Below are positions 26,317 through 35,661 of a stretch of DNA of 64,000 nucleotides, piece by piece (position 1 is the first letter of the stretch; each line of letters begins with the position of its first letter). This DNA is from Polaribacter sp. IC073 (lineage in GTDB: Bacteria; Bacteroidota; Bacteroidia; Flavobacteriales; Flavobacteriaceae): assembly GCF_007997075.1 (NCBI RefSeq), contig NZ_VORS01000008.1, positions 124,001-188,000 of the forward strand, written 5' to 3'. A model generated the notes under the pieces. The model was not told the origin of the DNA, ran no database searches, and worked only from the letters and a program-made list of their open reading frames with translations. The position numbers were made by a program, and so were the translations under genes.

Positions 26317-27222
26317 ATGTCAGATACTAAAATTACCATACAAGAAACTACTAATAATACCATTATTAAATATAATAGTAACACCATTTTAATTAATGGC
26401 GGTAGTTATGAGTTTAACAATATAGATGAAGCTAAGAACTCACCTTTAGCTCAAGAATTATTTTATTTACCATTTGTAAAAAAGGTATTTATTACAGCCA
26501 ATTTTATTGCGATTCAGCGTTTTGATATTCTAGAATGGATAGACGTTCAAGAAGAAGTAAAAGAGCAGATAGAAGCCTATTTAAATGATGGAAATGTTGT
26601 TGTAAACGAACAAAAAACATCAAAAAAAGAAGCAATCGAAGTGTATGCAGAGGTAACGCCAAACCCAGCAGTTATGAAGTTTGGTACAAACAAAGCACTA
26701 ACACAAACAGATGTAGAGTTTAAAAATATAGATGAAGCAAATGCATCATCACCTTTAGCGCAAGCAATTTTTAATTTTCCGTTTGTAAAAGAAGTTTTTA
26801 TTTCAGACAATTACATTTCTATTACCAAATATGATATGGTAGAATGGGGAGATGTTTACGGAGAAGTTAGAACTTTTATTAGAGAATATTTAGCCGACGG
26901 TAAAACAATTATTAAAGAACTACCAAAAGAAGAAACGGCTACTACAGAAGATAAAGTAGAAGCACCAGTTGTTGCTTTAGAAGGAATTGCTGCACAGATT
27001 GTAGATATTTTAGACGAATACATTAAACCTGCAGTTGCTGGCGATGGTGGTAATATTGCTTTTCGTTCTTATGACGAAGCAAACAAAGTAGTTAGCGTTG
27101 TTTTACAAGGAGCTTGCAGTGGGTGTCCTTCTTCTACAGCAACTTTAAAAAACGGAATAGAAAGTTTACTAAAAGAAATGTTGCCTAATCAGATTAATGA
27201 AGTAGTTGCAATAAACGGATAA
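26317..27222 (+). CDS. Nfu-type iron-sulfur carrier with a duplicated N-terminal domain
   Basis: 301 residues. Two tandem Nfu_N-like domains (about 8-92 and 109-195) share segments such as SPLAQELFYLPFVKKVFI and SPLAQAIFNFPFVKEVFI. The C-terminal NifU domain (about 222-301) has the cluster-binding CxxC of QGACSGCPSS (about Cys267 and Cys270). It should carry 4Fe-4S clusters to target enzymes in the cytoplasm. Most bacterial Nfu proteins have one or no Nfu_N domain, so the duplication is notable, although seen elsewhere in the family Flavobacteriaceae. Confidence 0.92.
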   Translation: MSDTKITIQETTNNTIIKYNSNTILINGGSYEFNNIDEAKNSPLAQELFYLPFVKKVFITANFIAIQRFDILEWIDVQEEVKEQIEAYLNDGNVVVNEQKTSKKEAIEVYAEVTPNPAVMKFGTNKALTQTDVEFKNIDEANASSPLAQAIFNFPFVKEVFISDNYISITKYDMVEWGDVYGEVRTFIREYLADGKTIIKELPKEETATTEDKVEAPVVALEGIAAQIVDILDEYIKPAVAGDGGNIAFRSYDEANKVVSVVLQGACSGCPSSTATLKNGIESLLKEMLPNQINEVVAING

Positions 27223-27286
27223 TTTTTACGATAAGTAATCTGCTTTGAGCATGATGCCAAAGCAGATTACTTAAAGCATACAAGAT

Positions 27287-28006
27287 ATGATAAAACCATA
27301 CAAAGATTCAGAATTAGGAAAAAAAGAACAAGTAGCACAAATGTTCGATAACATCTCTGGTAATTACGATGATTTAAATCGTGTGATTTCTTTAGGAATT
27401 GATGTAAAGTGGCGTAAAAAAGTAGTTGAAATTATTGGCGAAAGCAAGCCAAAACAAATTTTAGACATTGCAACAGGAACCGGAGATTTAGCTTTAATGA
27501 TGGCTGCTTTAAAGCCAGATAGAATTGTAGGTTTAGATATTTCTGCAGGAATGCTAGAAGTAGGAAAACAGAAAATAGCCAAAGCAAATCTTTCTGATAA
27601 AATAGAAATGGTTGTAGGCGATTCTGAAGAGATGCCTTTCGAAGACAATACCTTTGATGCAATTACAGTTTCTTTTGGTGTGCGTAACTTTGCGAATTTA
27701 GCAAAAGGAATTAAAGAAATAGCTAGAGTTTTAAAGCCAACGGGCGTTTTAGTTATTTTAGAAACGTCTAACCCAACCAAGTTTCCATTTAAACAAGGAT
27801 ATAAATTATATACAAATTTATTTTTACCAGTTGTAGGTAAGTTGTTTTCTAAAGACAAGGTTGCCTATTCTTATTTATCTGAAACTGCAAATTCTTTTCC
27901 TTTTGGAGAGGCTTTCAACAATATTCTACAAAAAAATGGGTTTACCAATACAGAACATACACCTGTAACTTTTGGAGTTGCAACAATTTATATTGCACGT
28001 AAATAA
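27287..28006 (+). CDS. ubiE: Demethylmenaquinone methyltransferase (UbiE/MenG)
   Basis: 239 residues. SAM-binding motifs are clear: [16 protein letters not shown] (about residues 59-74), [15 protein letters not shown] and a downstream [15 protein letters not shown], which is characteristic of UbiE. It performs the last methylation in menaquinone synthesis, the quinone expected in Bacteroidota. It ends two bases before the porT start, so the two genes are co-transcribed. Confidence 0.95.
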   Translation: MIKPYKDSELGKKEQVAQMFDNISGNYDDLNRVISLGIDVKWRKKVVEIIGESKPKQILDIATGTGDLALMMAALKPDRIVGLDISAGMLEVGKQKIAKANLSDKIEMVVGDSEEMPFEDNTFDAITVSFGVRNFANLAKGIKEIARVLKPTGVLVILETSNPTKFPFKQGYKLYTNLFLPVVGKLFSKDKVAYSYLSETANSFPFGEAFNNILQKNGFTNTEHTPVTFGVATIYIARK

Positions 28007-28008
28007 TT

Positions 28009-28707
28009 ATGAGTAAAAAATTCTTGATTTTTGGATTTTTCCTAGTGTCTTCTATCGCGTTTTATGCGCAAAGAGAAACTGTAGAGTATTTACCAACGTT
28101 TGATAGAAAACTTTTGCATTATGGTTTCTATTTAGGATTAAATCAGAATGATTTTAAATTAAATTTAAGGAACAGTACTATTCCAAATGCAGATATTACT
28201 GTAGAAGCAACAGCAGGTTTTAATGTAGGTTTAATAGCAGATTTACGTTTACATAAAAACCTAAGCTTACGCTTAGAACCTGGTTTGGTAAGTAATTCTA
28301 AGACTATAAACTTTAATCATTTAGCAACAGACAATGTTAGAGAGGTTAGTTCTACATACTTGCACGTTCCTTTGGTGTTTAAATTTAGCACAGATCGGTA
28401 TAAAAACATACGTCCGTATTTATTAGGAGGAATTTCTTATGATTATAACTTCTCTAGTAATGAAAACAACCAAGATGATAATTTTGCAAAGCAATTTAGA
28501 ATGAAGACCCATAACTTTATGTATGAAGTTGGTGTTGGTGTAGATTTCTATTTGTATTATTTTAAGTTTTCGCCATCAATTCGTGGTGTATTTGCTATAA
28601 ATAATGAAATTAAATATGACAACCCTATTAATGGTCCTAGTAAATGGACAGACCCTATAAACTTCCTAGGAACGCGTGGTGTTTTCTTGAATTTTGCTTT
28701 TGAGTAA
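28009..28707 (+). CDS. porT: PorT family outer-membrane protein (type IX secretion / gliding)
   Basis: 232 residues. Signal peptide ending near AFYAQ, then an eight-strand-like barrel with LHYGFYLGLNQNDFKLN, PYLLGGISYDYNF and a C-terminal FLNFAFE. The coupling ubiE-porT with a two-base gap is conserved in Flavobacteriia (SprT in Flavobacterium johnsoniae). PorT is an accessory part of the type IX system needed for protease export and gliding. No other type IX component gene is present in this window. Confidence 0.88.
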   Translation: MSKKFLIFGFFLVSSIAFYAQRETVEYLPTFDRKLLHYGFYLGLNQNDFKLNLRNSTIPNADITVEATAGFNVGLIADLRLHKNLSLRLEPGLVSNSKTINFNHLATDNVREVSSTYLHVPLVFKFSTDRYKNIRPYLLGGISYDYNFSSNENNQDDNFAKQFRMKTHNFMYEVGVGVDFYLYYFKFSPSIRGVFAINNEIKYDNPINGPSKWTDPINFLGTRGVFLNFAFE

Positions 28708-28778
28708 ATTTATTTTAAAAGCGGCAAAGTTGGGATTTTTCCTTTTTTTTCGTTAAAATGATAAACTGAGATTGTAAA

Positions 28779-29510
28779 TTAAAAGTTCCTTTTAAACTCA
28801 CTTAATAAAATAGCAGTTGCAGTAGCAACATTTAAACTTTCCGTTTCTTGCGTTTCTCCAAATCTAGGAATCGATATTCTATGCTCAATTAATTTTTTAA
28901 TTTCTTCGGAAACGCCATTTGCTTCATTTCCCATAACTAGAATTCCCTCTTTTGGTAAAACGGTTTTGTATACATTTTCACCATCCATATCGGCAATAAA
29001 ACGAGGTAAACTACTTTGGGATAAATAGGCTTTCAAATCAGTATAATGAATCGAAATTCGAGTTAAAGAGCCCATAGAAGCTTGTACTACCTTTTGGTTG
29101 TAGCAATCTACCGTGTCTTTGGAGCAAATTAATTGAGAAATGCCAAACCAATCACACAAACGAATAATTGTACCTAAATTTCCAGGATCGTTAATAGCAT
29201 CTAAAGCAATAATTAAACCAGTATCTTGAAGCTGTTTCTCTTCGGAGATTTTAAAAATTCCTAAAACTTTGTTGGGCGATTTTAACGTGCTAATTTTTTT
29301 TAATTCTGTTTCAGAAATTAAGGTAATCTTCTCTTCAGAAATAGTAGTTTCAAAGTCATCTGTACAAAAAAGGACTTCAACTTCAAAAGAAGAATTTAGC
29401 AATTCGTTGACCACCTTTATACCTTCCGCTATAAATAAATGATGCTTTTGGCGATACTTTTTTTGCGATAAACTTGTAATTAATTTTAGTTGATTTTTTG
29501 AGATACTCAT
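28779..29510 (-). CDS. SpoU-family RNA 2'-O-methyltransferase
   Basis: 243 residues. An N-terminal substrate-binding domain is followed by the knotted SPOUT domain with three motifs: ALDAINDPGNLGTIIRLCDW, LVMGNEANGVSEE and the C-terminal SIPRFGETQETESLNVATAT. Members methylate ribose in rRNA or tRNA. The length and the YRQKHHLFIAEGIKVV start fit the RlmB/TrmH-like branch, but the target nucleotide cannot be read from sequence. It is divergent from the TamL-like gene. Confidence 0.9.
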   Translation of the reverse strand: MSISKNQLKLITSLSQKKYRQKHHLFIAEGIKVVNELLNSSFEVEVLFCTDDFETTISEEKITLISETELKKISTLKSPNKVLGIFKISEEKQLQDTGLIIALDAINDPGNLGTIIRLCDWFGISQLICSKDTVDCYNQKVVQASMGSLTRISIHYTDLKAYLSQSSLPRFIADMDGENVYKTVLPKEGILVMGNEANGVSEEIKKLIEHRISIPRFGETQETESLNVATATAILLSEFKRNF

Positions 29511-29548
29511 TAATTGTTTCTAATTGGAAATAAACCGTTGAAAAATAC

Positions 29549-29556
29549 TATTTTTG
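29549..29556 (+). promoter_or_regulatory. Promoter -7 element for the TamL-like gene
   Basis: TATTTTTG matches TAnnTTTG, 23 bases before the preferred ATG at 29580, with a TTG 22 bases upstream. It supports the later start. Confidence 0.45.
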
Positions 29557-29579
29557 ATCTTAAATGTATTGCTAAAGTA

Positions 29580-32084
29580 ATGAAAAAACTTTCTTTTTAC
29601 TTTTTACTTATTTTATTTTTTGCAGCTTGTAATTCTACAAAACATGTTGCCGAAAATGAGCATATGCTTACGCGTAATTATATTTTTATTGATAATGTTA
29701 AAGATAATAGCTCAGCGTTAGAAAAATACATTCTTCAAAAACCAAATCCTAGATTGTTAGGAGCGCCAATTGGTTTGTATTTTCATAACTTGGGTGATCA
29801 TGAAAAGCCAAAAACGGCATTAAAATGGGGCGAAAAACATCCGAAGAAATATAAGATTGTTAAAAATATTTTTTCAGAAAAGCAAAGTATTGCCTATGCA
29901 AATTCATTTATTAAATTAAACAATTGGTTTTTAAGTTATGATGCTCCTGTAATTATTAGTGATCATAAAATAAAAAGAACGTCAGATAATTTGTGGGCTT
30001 ATTATAAAACACAAGGGTATTTTGAGTCTGAAGTTAGTGCTACAATTATTAGAGATTCTATTCATAAAAAAGCAACAGCAGAATACCGCATAAATAGAGG
30101 AAGACCAACGCTGTTAGATACGATTAAGCTAAAAACAGAATCGCTAGTTTTAGATTCTATTTATAAAGATGCTGGAATGCGCTCTTTGTTAATAAGTGGC
30201 GATCAATACAATGATAAGGTTTTTAGAAAGGAAGCTAGTAATGTGGTTAAACTCTTTAGAAATAGTGGTATTTATCATTTTTCTGAAGCAGCATTAGGTT
30301 TCTATGTAGATTCTACAAGAACAGATTATAAAACAAATGTTGAGTTTTTAATTGCTAAAGATCGTTTTAAAGACGATAAAGGCGTGTATGTAAAGAAAGA
30401 TTATAAAGTACACCGAATTAAAGAGATTAATGTATTTACAGATTATTCTTACACAAAAAAAGAAGAGATTCATAAAGATACTGTTACTTATAATGGCATC
30501 AACTTTTTGGCGCACAGAAAGCTAAAGTATAATCCTAAATATTTAGCACAATCTATCTTTTTTAGTGCAGGTGATGTTTATAAAGATACGTTAAGAGACC
30601 TTACTAGAAATCACTTAAAATCACTTAATAATTTTAAATCTACCAGCATTAAGTTTACCCCCATTAGTGGTTTAGATAATGCGTTAAAAATGGATTTGTT
30701 TTTAGCTCCCAAAGAAAAGTTTACGTTAGGTTTCGAAACAGAATTAACACATTCTAATATTAGAAATATTGGTTCTTCTGCAAAATTCTCTTTAACAAAT
30801 AGAAATGCATTTAGAGGTGCAGAATTGTTGAAGTTTTCTTTTTTAGGATCTTATTTTAACGCAAAAAATGGTCCTGGTTGGGAAATAGGAGCAGATGCTT
30901 CTTTAGAGTTTCCGAGGCTAATAGCACCATTTGGTTTAAGCAAATTAGTGCCAAAAAGAATGTCTCCAAGAACTTTATTTTCTTTGGGGTCTAGCTTTCA
31001 AAAAAACATAGGTTTAGATAGACAAACGTTTACATTTGTATCTGATTATAAATGGCAATACAATATTAAAAAGACCATACAGTTAGAGCTTTTTAATACA
31101 CAGTACATTCAGAATTTGAATGTAAATAGGTTTTTTGATATTTATAGTTCTGAGTTTACAAACCTAAATACCGTTGCAGAAGTTTATGATATTGCAAACG
31201 GAACCTCTTACTTTCCTTTAGCAACAGATTTAAAAACTCAGGCTTCGGAATCTTTAAGGTTTATAAAAGCAGTTGCCTCAAATAATGGATTTAAGATTTC
31301 GAACTCTAGTGATTATAATACTGTTTTAAATATTCAAAATAGGTATAATATTGTTACTTCAGATTTTCTAATTCCTACGTTGGCGTATTCTTACACGTAT
31401 AATAGTCAGATTGATTTTAAAGATAATAACTTCTCTTTCTTTAAGGCTAGATTTTCTAATTCGGGAAATCTATTAGGACTATTATCTAACAATTACAATG
31501 TAAACGGAAAGAAAACACTTTTTAAAATTCCTTTAGCGCAATATTTTAAAACAGATTTAGAATACAAACGTTTTTGGAGTATTGGGTCTAACTCCGTTTT
31601 CGGTTTTAGAACATTTTTAGGAGCTATCTTAACGTATGACAATTCAGACATTCCTTTCACAAGAAGTTATTTTGCTGGCGGTTCTAATGATATTAGAGCG
31701 TGGCAAACGTATGAGCTGGGACCAGGAAGTAGAAATAGCGGTTTAGAATTTAACGTGGGTAGTTTTAAATTTTTAACGAGTGCAGAATATCGTTTCGACT
31801 TAGTAAGTAGCTTAAAAGGAGCGTTGTTTTTAGATGCTGGTAATATTTGGGATATTTCTGGTTCTGAATTTGTAGATGAGGATTCTAAATTTAATGATTT
31901 ATCTTCCTTAAAAGACATTGCAATAGGTTCTGGTTTCGGAATACGATACGATTTAAACTTTTTTGTGTTAAGATTTGATATTGGTTTTAAAACGTATGAA
32001 CCTTACCTAGAAGAGAGTAAATGGTTTAAAAATTACAACTTTGCGAGTGCAGTTTACAACATAGGAATCAATTATCCTTTTTAA
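29580..32084 (+). CDS. BamA/TamA-superfamily outer-membrane lipoprotein (TamL-like)
   Basis: 834 residues from the preferred start. An in-frame start 66 bases upstream would place 22 odd residues before a perfect lipoprotein signal (MKKLSFYFLLILFFAACNS). POTRA-like repeats occupy about residues 25-400. A 16-strand barrel follows, with the superfamily loop region SYFAGGSNDIRAWQTYELGP near residue 700 and an end YNIGINYPF. Lipid-anchored BamA relatives are a Bacteroidota speciality named TamL, thought to pair with TamB in building the outer membrane. No tamB gene is in the window. Confidence 0.87.
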   Translation: MKKLSFYFLLILFFAACNSTKHVAENEHMLTRNYIFIDNVKDNSSALEKYILQKPNPRLLGAPIGLYFHNLGDHEKPKTALKWGEKHPKKYKIVKNIFSEKQSIAYANSFIKLNNWFLSYDAPVIISDHKIKRTSDNLWAYYKTQGYFESEVSATIIRDSIHKKATAEYRINRGRPTLLDTIKLKTESLVLDSIYKDAGMRSLLISGDQYNDKVFRKEASNVVKLFRNSGIYHFSEAALGFYVDSTRTDYKTNVEFLIAKDRFKDDKGVYVKKDYKVHRIKEINVFTDYSYTKKEEIHKDTVTYNGINFLAHRKLKYNPKYLAQSIFFSAGDVYKDTLRDLTRNHLKSLNNFKSTSIKFTPISGLDNALKMDLFLAPKEKFTLGFETELTHSNIRNIGSSAKFSLTNRNAFRGAELLKFSFLGSYFNAKNGPGWEIGADASLEFPRLIAPFGLSKLVPKRMSPRTLFSLGSSFQKNIGLDRQTFTFVSDYKWQYNIKKTIQLELFNTQYIQNLNVNRFFDIYSSEFTNLNTVAEVYDIANGTSYFPLATDLKTQASESLRFIKAVASNNGFKISNSSDYNTVLNIQNRYNIVTSDFLIPTLAYSYTYNSQIDFKDNNFSFFKARFSNSGNLLGLLSNNYNVNGKKTLFKIPLAQYFKTDLEYKRFWSIGSNSVFGFRTFLGAILTYDNSDIPFTRSYFAGGSNDIRAWQTYELGPGSRNSGLEFNVGSFKFLTSAEYRFDLVSSLKGALFLDAGNIWDISGSEFVDEDSKFNDLSSLKDIAIGSGFGIRYDLNFFVLRFDIGFKTYEPYLEESKWFKNYNFASAVYNIGINYPF

Positions 32085-32201
32085 TGAAAATGGCTGTAAT
32101 TCTATAACGTTTTCGTTATTTTATGCTTTCTTCAAACAAAAAAAGGTCTATTTTTAGTATTTTTGATAAAATTAAGAAACATAAAATTAAAATATAATAC
32201 G

Positions 32202-33269
32202 ATGAGTCACAACATAAAACCTGGAGTTGCAACAGGAAAAGAAGTACAAGCAATTTTTAAACTTGCAAAAGAAAAAGGATTTGCATTACCAGCGGTTAAT
32301 GTTGTTGGTTCTAGCACAATAAATGCTGTTTTAGAAACTGCAAAAGATTTAAATGCACCCGTTATCATTCAGTTTTCAAATGGTGGAGCTCAGTTTAACG
32401 CAGGTAAAGGTTTGTCTAATGAAGGTGAGAAAGCAGCAATTGCTGGTGGTATTGCAGGGGCAAAACATGTACACGAATTAGCTGTAGTTTACGGGGTTCC
32501 TGTAATTTTACACACAGACCACGCAGCAAAAAAATTATTACCTTGGATAGACGGTTTATTAGATGCTTCTGAAAAACATTTCGCAGAAACAGGTAAACCT
32601 TTATATAGTTCTCACATGATAGATTTATCTGAAGAACCTATAAAAGAAAATATAGAAATTTGTAAGACATATTTAGCTCGTATGAGTAAAATGGGTATGA
32701 CTTTAGAAATTGAATTAGGAATTACTGGTGGTGAAGAAGATGGTGTAGATAATTCTGATGTTGATGCATCTAAATTATACACACAGCCAGAAGAGGTTGC
32801 TTATGCATATGAAGAGTTATTAAAAGTTTCTCCTCAATTTACAATTGCTGCTGCATTTGGGAACGTTCATGGTGTTTATAAGCCAGGAAACGTAAAATTA
32901 ACGCCAAAAATTTTAAAGAACTCTCAAGAGTTTATTACAAAAAAGTATGGTGTTGAAGAAAATCATATCGATTTTGTATTTCATGGTGGTTCTGGTTCTA
33001 CAGTTGAAGAAATTAGAGAAGCTATTGGTTACGGAGTTATAAAAATGAATATCGATACAGATTTACAATTTGCTTTTACAGAAGGAATTAGAGATTACAT
33101 GCAAGGAAAAGCAGCTTATCTAGCTACTCAAATTGGTAATCCTGATGGAGCTGAACAACCAAATAAAAAATACTACGATCCTAGAAAATGGTTGCGTGAA
33201 GGAGAAATTACTTTTACAAACCGTTTAAAACAAGCGTTTCAAGACTTAAATAATATAGATACTTTATAG
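32202..33269 (+). CDS. fbaA: Fructose-bisphosphate aldolase, class II
   Basis: 355 residues from ATG at 32202. A TTG 39 bases upstream adds a non-conserved tail, so it was not used. Zinc and substrate motifs are present: VPVILHTDHAAKKLLPWIDG (metal His), GVDNSDVDASKLYTQPEEV, AAFGNVHGVYKPG and DFVFHGGSGSTVEEI. This is the long class IIA form, as in E. coli FbaA. It splits fructose-1,6-bisphosphate in glycolysis and runs in reverse in gluconeogenesis. Followed by a strong terminator. Confidence 0.96.
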   Translation: MSHNIKPGVATGKEVQAIFKLAKEKGFALPAVNVVGSSTINAVLETAKDLNAPVIIQFSNGGAQFNAGKGLSNEGEKAAIAGGIAGAKHVHELAVVYGVPVILHTDHAAKKLLPWIDGLLDASEKHFAETGKPLYSSHMIDLSEEPIKENIEICKTYLARMSKMGMTLEIELGITGGEEDGVDNSDVDASKLYTQPEEVAYAYEELLKVSPQFTIAAAFGNVHGVYKPGNVKLTPKILKNSQEFITKKYGVEENHIDFVFHGGSGSTVEEIREAIGYGVIKMNIDTDLQFAFTEGIRDYMQGKAAYLATQIGNPDGAEQPNKKYYDPRKWLREGEITFTNRLKQAFQDLNNIDTL

Positions 33270-33291
33270 TATATATTCTTTGTAATAGATT

Positions 33292-33328
33292 AAAAAGCAT
33301 TTTGAAATTTTTTCAAAATGCTTTTTTT
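33292..33328 (+). terminator. Intrinsic terminator after fbaA
   Basis: Arms AAAAAGCATTTTGAA / TTCAAAATGCTTTTT with a short AT loop and a T-run. Confidence 0.8.
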
Positions 33329-33393
33329 ATGGAAATAAAGGATTACTTGTGAATAATCATTTGAAGAAGAAAGTAGAATTAGAAAAAATCTTT

Positions 33394-33401
33394 TACATTT
33401 G
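33394..33401 (+). promoter_or_regulatory. Promoter -7 element for accD
   Basis: TACATTTG matches TAnnTTTG, 42 bases before the accD start. The -33 element is not clear. Confidence 0.4.
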
Positions 33402-33443
33402 TATTTCATATTTTGAAGCAATAAATTAAAACAAACACATTAC

Positions 33444-34316
33444 ATGGCTTGGTTTAAAAGAACAGATAAAGGAATTCAAACTTCTACGGAAGATAAAAAA
33501 GACACCCCAAAGGGCTTGTGGTACAAGACTCCTAGCGGAAAAGTTATAGATACAGAAGAATTAAAGAGAAACTTATATGTAAGTCCAGAAGATGGTTACC
33601 ACGTAAGAATAGGAAGTAAAGAGTATTTCGAGTTATTTTTTGATGACAATAAGTTTGAAGAATTAAACGAAAGCTTAACTTCTAAAGATCCTTTAAAGTT
33701 CGAGGACACAAAAAAATACCCAGACAGACTAAAAGCAGCTCAAGAAAAAACAAAATTAAATGATGCTGTTAGAACTGCTGTAGGAAAATCTATCGGTAAA
33801 GATATTGTAATTGCTGCAATGGATTTTGCTTTTATTGGAGGCTCTATGGGATCTGTCGTTGGAGAAAAGATTGCAAGAGCTATTGATTATTCAATAAAAA
33901 ATAAGATTCCGTTTTTAATGGTTTCTAAATCTGGTGGCGCAAGAATGATGGAGGCATCACTTTCTTTAATGCAATTGGTAAAAACATCTTCTAAATTAGC
34001 ACAATTAGCGGGTGCTAAAATTCCTTATATCTCTTTATGTACAGATCCAACAACAGGGGGTACAACAGCTTCTTATGCAATGTTAGGTGATATTAATATT
34101 GCCGAACCAAATGCACTAATTGCCTTTGCAGGACCAAGAGTTGTAAGAGATACTACAGGTAAAGATTTACCAGATGGTTTTCAAAAATCAGAATTTGTGT
34201 TAGAACACGGTTTCTTAGACGCAATTTATGAGCGTAAAGAACTAAAAAAAGAGATAAATTTATATATAGATTTAATACAGAATCTTCCTATTAGAAAAGA
34301 AGTAGCAGTATCGTAA
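33444..34316 (+). CDS. accD: Acetyl-CoA carboxylase carboxyltransferase subunit beta, lacking the zinc-ribbon cysteines
   Basis: 290 residues. The crotonase-like carboxyltransferase core is complete, with [53 protein letters not shown] and [12 protein letters not shown]. Together with AccA it moves the carboxyl group from biotin to acetyl-CoA. The N-terminal zinc ribbon is altered: where E. coli AccD has four cysteines, this protein aligns Thr29, Ser31, Ser47 and Asp50, while the surrounding residues ([15 protein letters not shown]) stay conserved. The zinc site is therefore lost although the domain remains. Confidence 0.94.
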   Translation: MAWFKRTDKGIQTSTEDKKDTPKGLWYKTPSGKVIDTEELKRNLYVSPEDGYHVRIGSKEYFELFFDDNKFEELNESLTSKDPLKFEDTKKYPDRLKAAQEKTKLNDAVRTAVGKSIGKDIVIAAMDFAFIGGSMGSVVGEKIARAIDYSIKNKIPFLMVSKSGGARMMEASLSLMQLVKTSSKLAQLAGAKIPYISLCTDPTTGGTTASYAMLGDINIAEPNALIAFAGPRVVRDTTGKDLPDGFQKSEFVLEHGFLDAIYERKELKKEINLYIDLIQNLPIRKEVAVS

Positions 34317-34334
34317 AAAGTATATTTTATATAG

Positions 34335-34362
34335 AAAAAAGCCAGCGTAAGCTGGCTTTTTT
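34335..34362. terminator. Bidirectional terminator between accD and the small barrel genes
   Basis: Perfect stem AAAAAAGCCAGC / GCTGGCTTTTTT with a GTAA loop. It lies between convergent genes and can end both transcripts. Confidence 0.87.
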
Positions 34363-34384
34363 AGTTTATTAAGGGGTTGATAGG

Positions 34385-34882
34385 TTAAAATCTCCAACCA
34401 ACATTTACACCTACTCTAGGTACCAATATTGGCGAATCTGTACCAAACAGGTTTCTACCTAAACCGCCATAAATATCAATACCTAAACCACCTTCAGAAG
34501 AATATTTTGTTCCTATAGCAACACCTAAGGCTGCGTCTGTATATTTTAAATCATAATTACCTGAATCTTCTACAGACTCTATTTTACCAGAATTTATACC
34601 TAAAAAACCTTCACCAAAGAAATTCCATTGTGCATCTGAAGTAAAGTAATGACGAAAATAAGGAGTAATCATTGTGTTTTCATTATATCTAAAATTAGCA
34701 TCTTGTTTTGCTAAATTGAATAAAGCAGAAATACCGAAAGAATTATCTGTAGTAATATAGTTTTCATAGGAAACCTCTATACTTTTTATAATTAGTGCAT
34801 CTGCAATATCTAATTTTACTTCTTGCTGAGAAAATCCTAAAGAGCTTATGAGAAGTCCAAATATTAAAATTATTTTTTTCAT
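34385..34882 (-). CDS. Small outer-membrane beta-barrel protein, unknown
   Basis: 165 residues. Signal peptide MKKIILIFGLLISSLGFSQQ, then alternating hydrophobic strands (IEVSYENYITTDNSFGISA, MITPYFRHYF, FGEGFLGINSG) and a C-terminal VNVGWRF with terminal Phe typical of barrels inserted by BamA. It is a diverged paralogue of the next gene upstream on the same strand. They share the order of strands, the SFG, ITPYxR and GIGRNLF-like motifs. Similar to eight-strand OmpW/DUF3575-like barrels. Function unknown. Confidence 0.75.
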   Translation of the reverse strand: MKKIILIFGLLISSLGFSQQEVKLDIADALIIKSIEVSYENYITTDNSFGISALFNLAKQDANFRYNENTMITPYFRHYFTSDAQWNFFGEGFLGINSGKIESVEDSGNYDLKYTDAALGVAIGTKYSSEGGLGIDIYGGLGRNLFGTDSPILVPRVGVNVGWRF

Positions 34883-34948
34883 CTATTTTTTGTTTTTAAT
34901 TAACTTTTAAAAGTATGATTTAAACATACTGAATTTTAAGTATTTATT

Positions 34949-35524
34949 TTAGAATCTATATCCTAGTGAAATACCTCCTCTGGTAATAATATTATTATTT
35001 ATGAAATCACCATTATCATCATCATTATTGCTGTTATTAAATAAATTTCTACCTATTCCTAAATAAACTTCAGCTGTAAAGCCAGATTTTATAATAAATT
35101 TTCCACCAACAGAAACACCTAAAGCAAAGTCAGTTTCTTTTTCTATTTTAGAAGGACTTCCATAATAATACAACTCTTCCTCATATGAGTTTAGCATTCC
35201 GAAACCTTCTACGAAAAAGCCTCTAGCAAATCTTGTTTCAGAAAAAAACCATCTATAATAAGGAGTAATCGAGAATTTTTTCGGATAATATAGGTCGTTA
35301 TTAATATCATTAAAATTATAGAAAACACCAACACCAAATGAAGAATCTTTGTTTAAAAGATGTTCATAGGAAATGTCTAAAGAAGAGAAAACAATCAAAC
35401 TAAAAGCATTCAGCTTTATTTCGTGTTTTTTGTTGCTGTCTTGAGGATAGATTTCTCCTTTTTCTTGAGCTGTAATCTGTAAACTTGCCACTACTAGTAA
35501 CAACATTAAGATGTTTTTTTTCAT
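34949..35524 (-). CDS. Small outer-membrane beta-barrel protein, paralogue of the next gene
   Basis: 191 residues. Signal peptide ending near SLQITAQ, then EIKLNAFSLIVFSSLDISYE, KDSSFGVGVFYNF, SITPYYRWFF, VYLGIGRNLF and a terminal GISLGYRF. It resembles the 34385-34882 protein along its length and is 66 bases away, so the two are a tandem duplication. Their upstream boundary is the gene-end remnant at 35548-35661. No function can be named. Confidence 0.75.
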   Translation of the reverse strand: MKKNILMLLLVVASLQITAQEKGEIYPQDSNKKHEIKLNAFSLIVFSSLDISYEHLLNKDSSFGVGVFYNFNDINNDLYYPKKFSITPYYRWFFSETRFARGFFVEGFGMLNSYEEELYYYGSPSKIEKETDFALGVSVGGKFIIKSGFTAEVYLGIGRNLFNNSNNDDDNGDFINNNIITRGGISLGYRF

Positions 35525-35547
35525 TTTATTTATTTAAGACAAATATA

Positions 35548-35661
35548 TTAAAAAGTAGCACGCAATTGAATGCTTCCTGTGTGTATTGTTTTAGAATTTT
35601 TGCTTCCTAAATCATTCAAATTTAAATTTAAAAAATAATTGAACCTTCTATTGAATAAAAG
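35548..35661 (-). pseudogene. 3'-end remnant (38 codons) of a paralogue of the large outer-membrane protein gene
   Basis: Read on the minus strand the stretch encodes LNLNLNDLGSKNSKTIHTGS then IQLRATF and a stop. It aligns with the last residues of the 1125-residue protein of 41613-44990: 29 of 37 residues are identical by my count, with one two-residue gap. Upstream of these codons the similarity ends exactly where the cusB-like gene begins to overlap (its stop lies at 35648-35650). There is no start codon. It is a scar of either a lost tandem paralogue or an insertion event. Confidence 0.82.

Noticed and set aside
32163..32201. TTG start extending the aldolase by 13 residues
   Set aside because: The extension does not resemble the conserved N-terminus, and MSHNIKPGV is the usual start.
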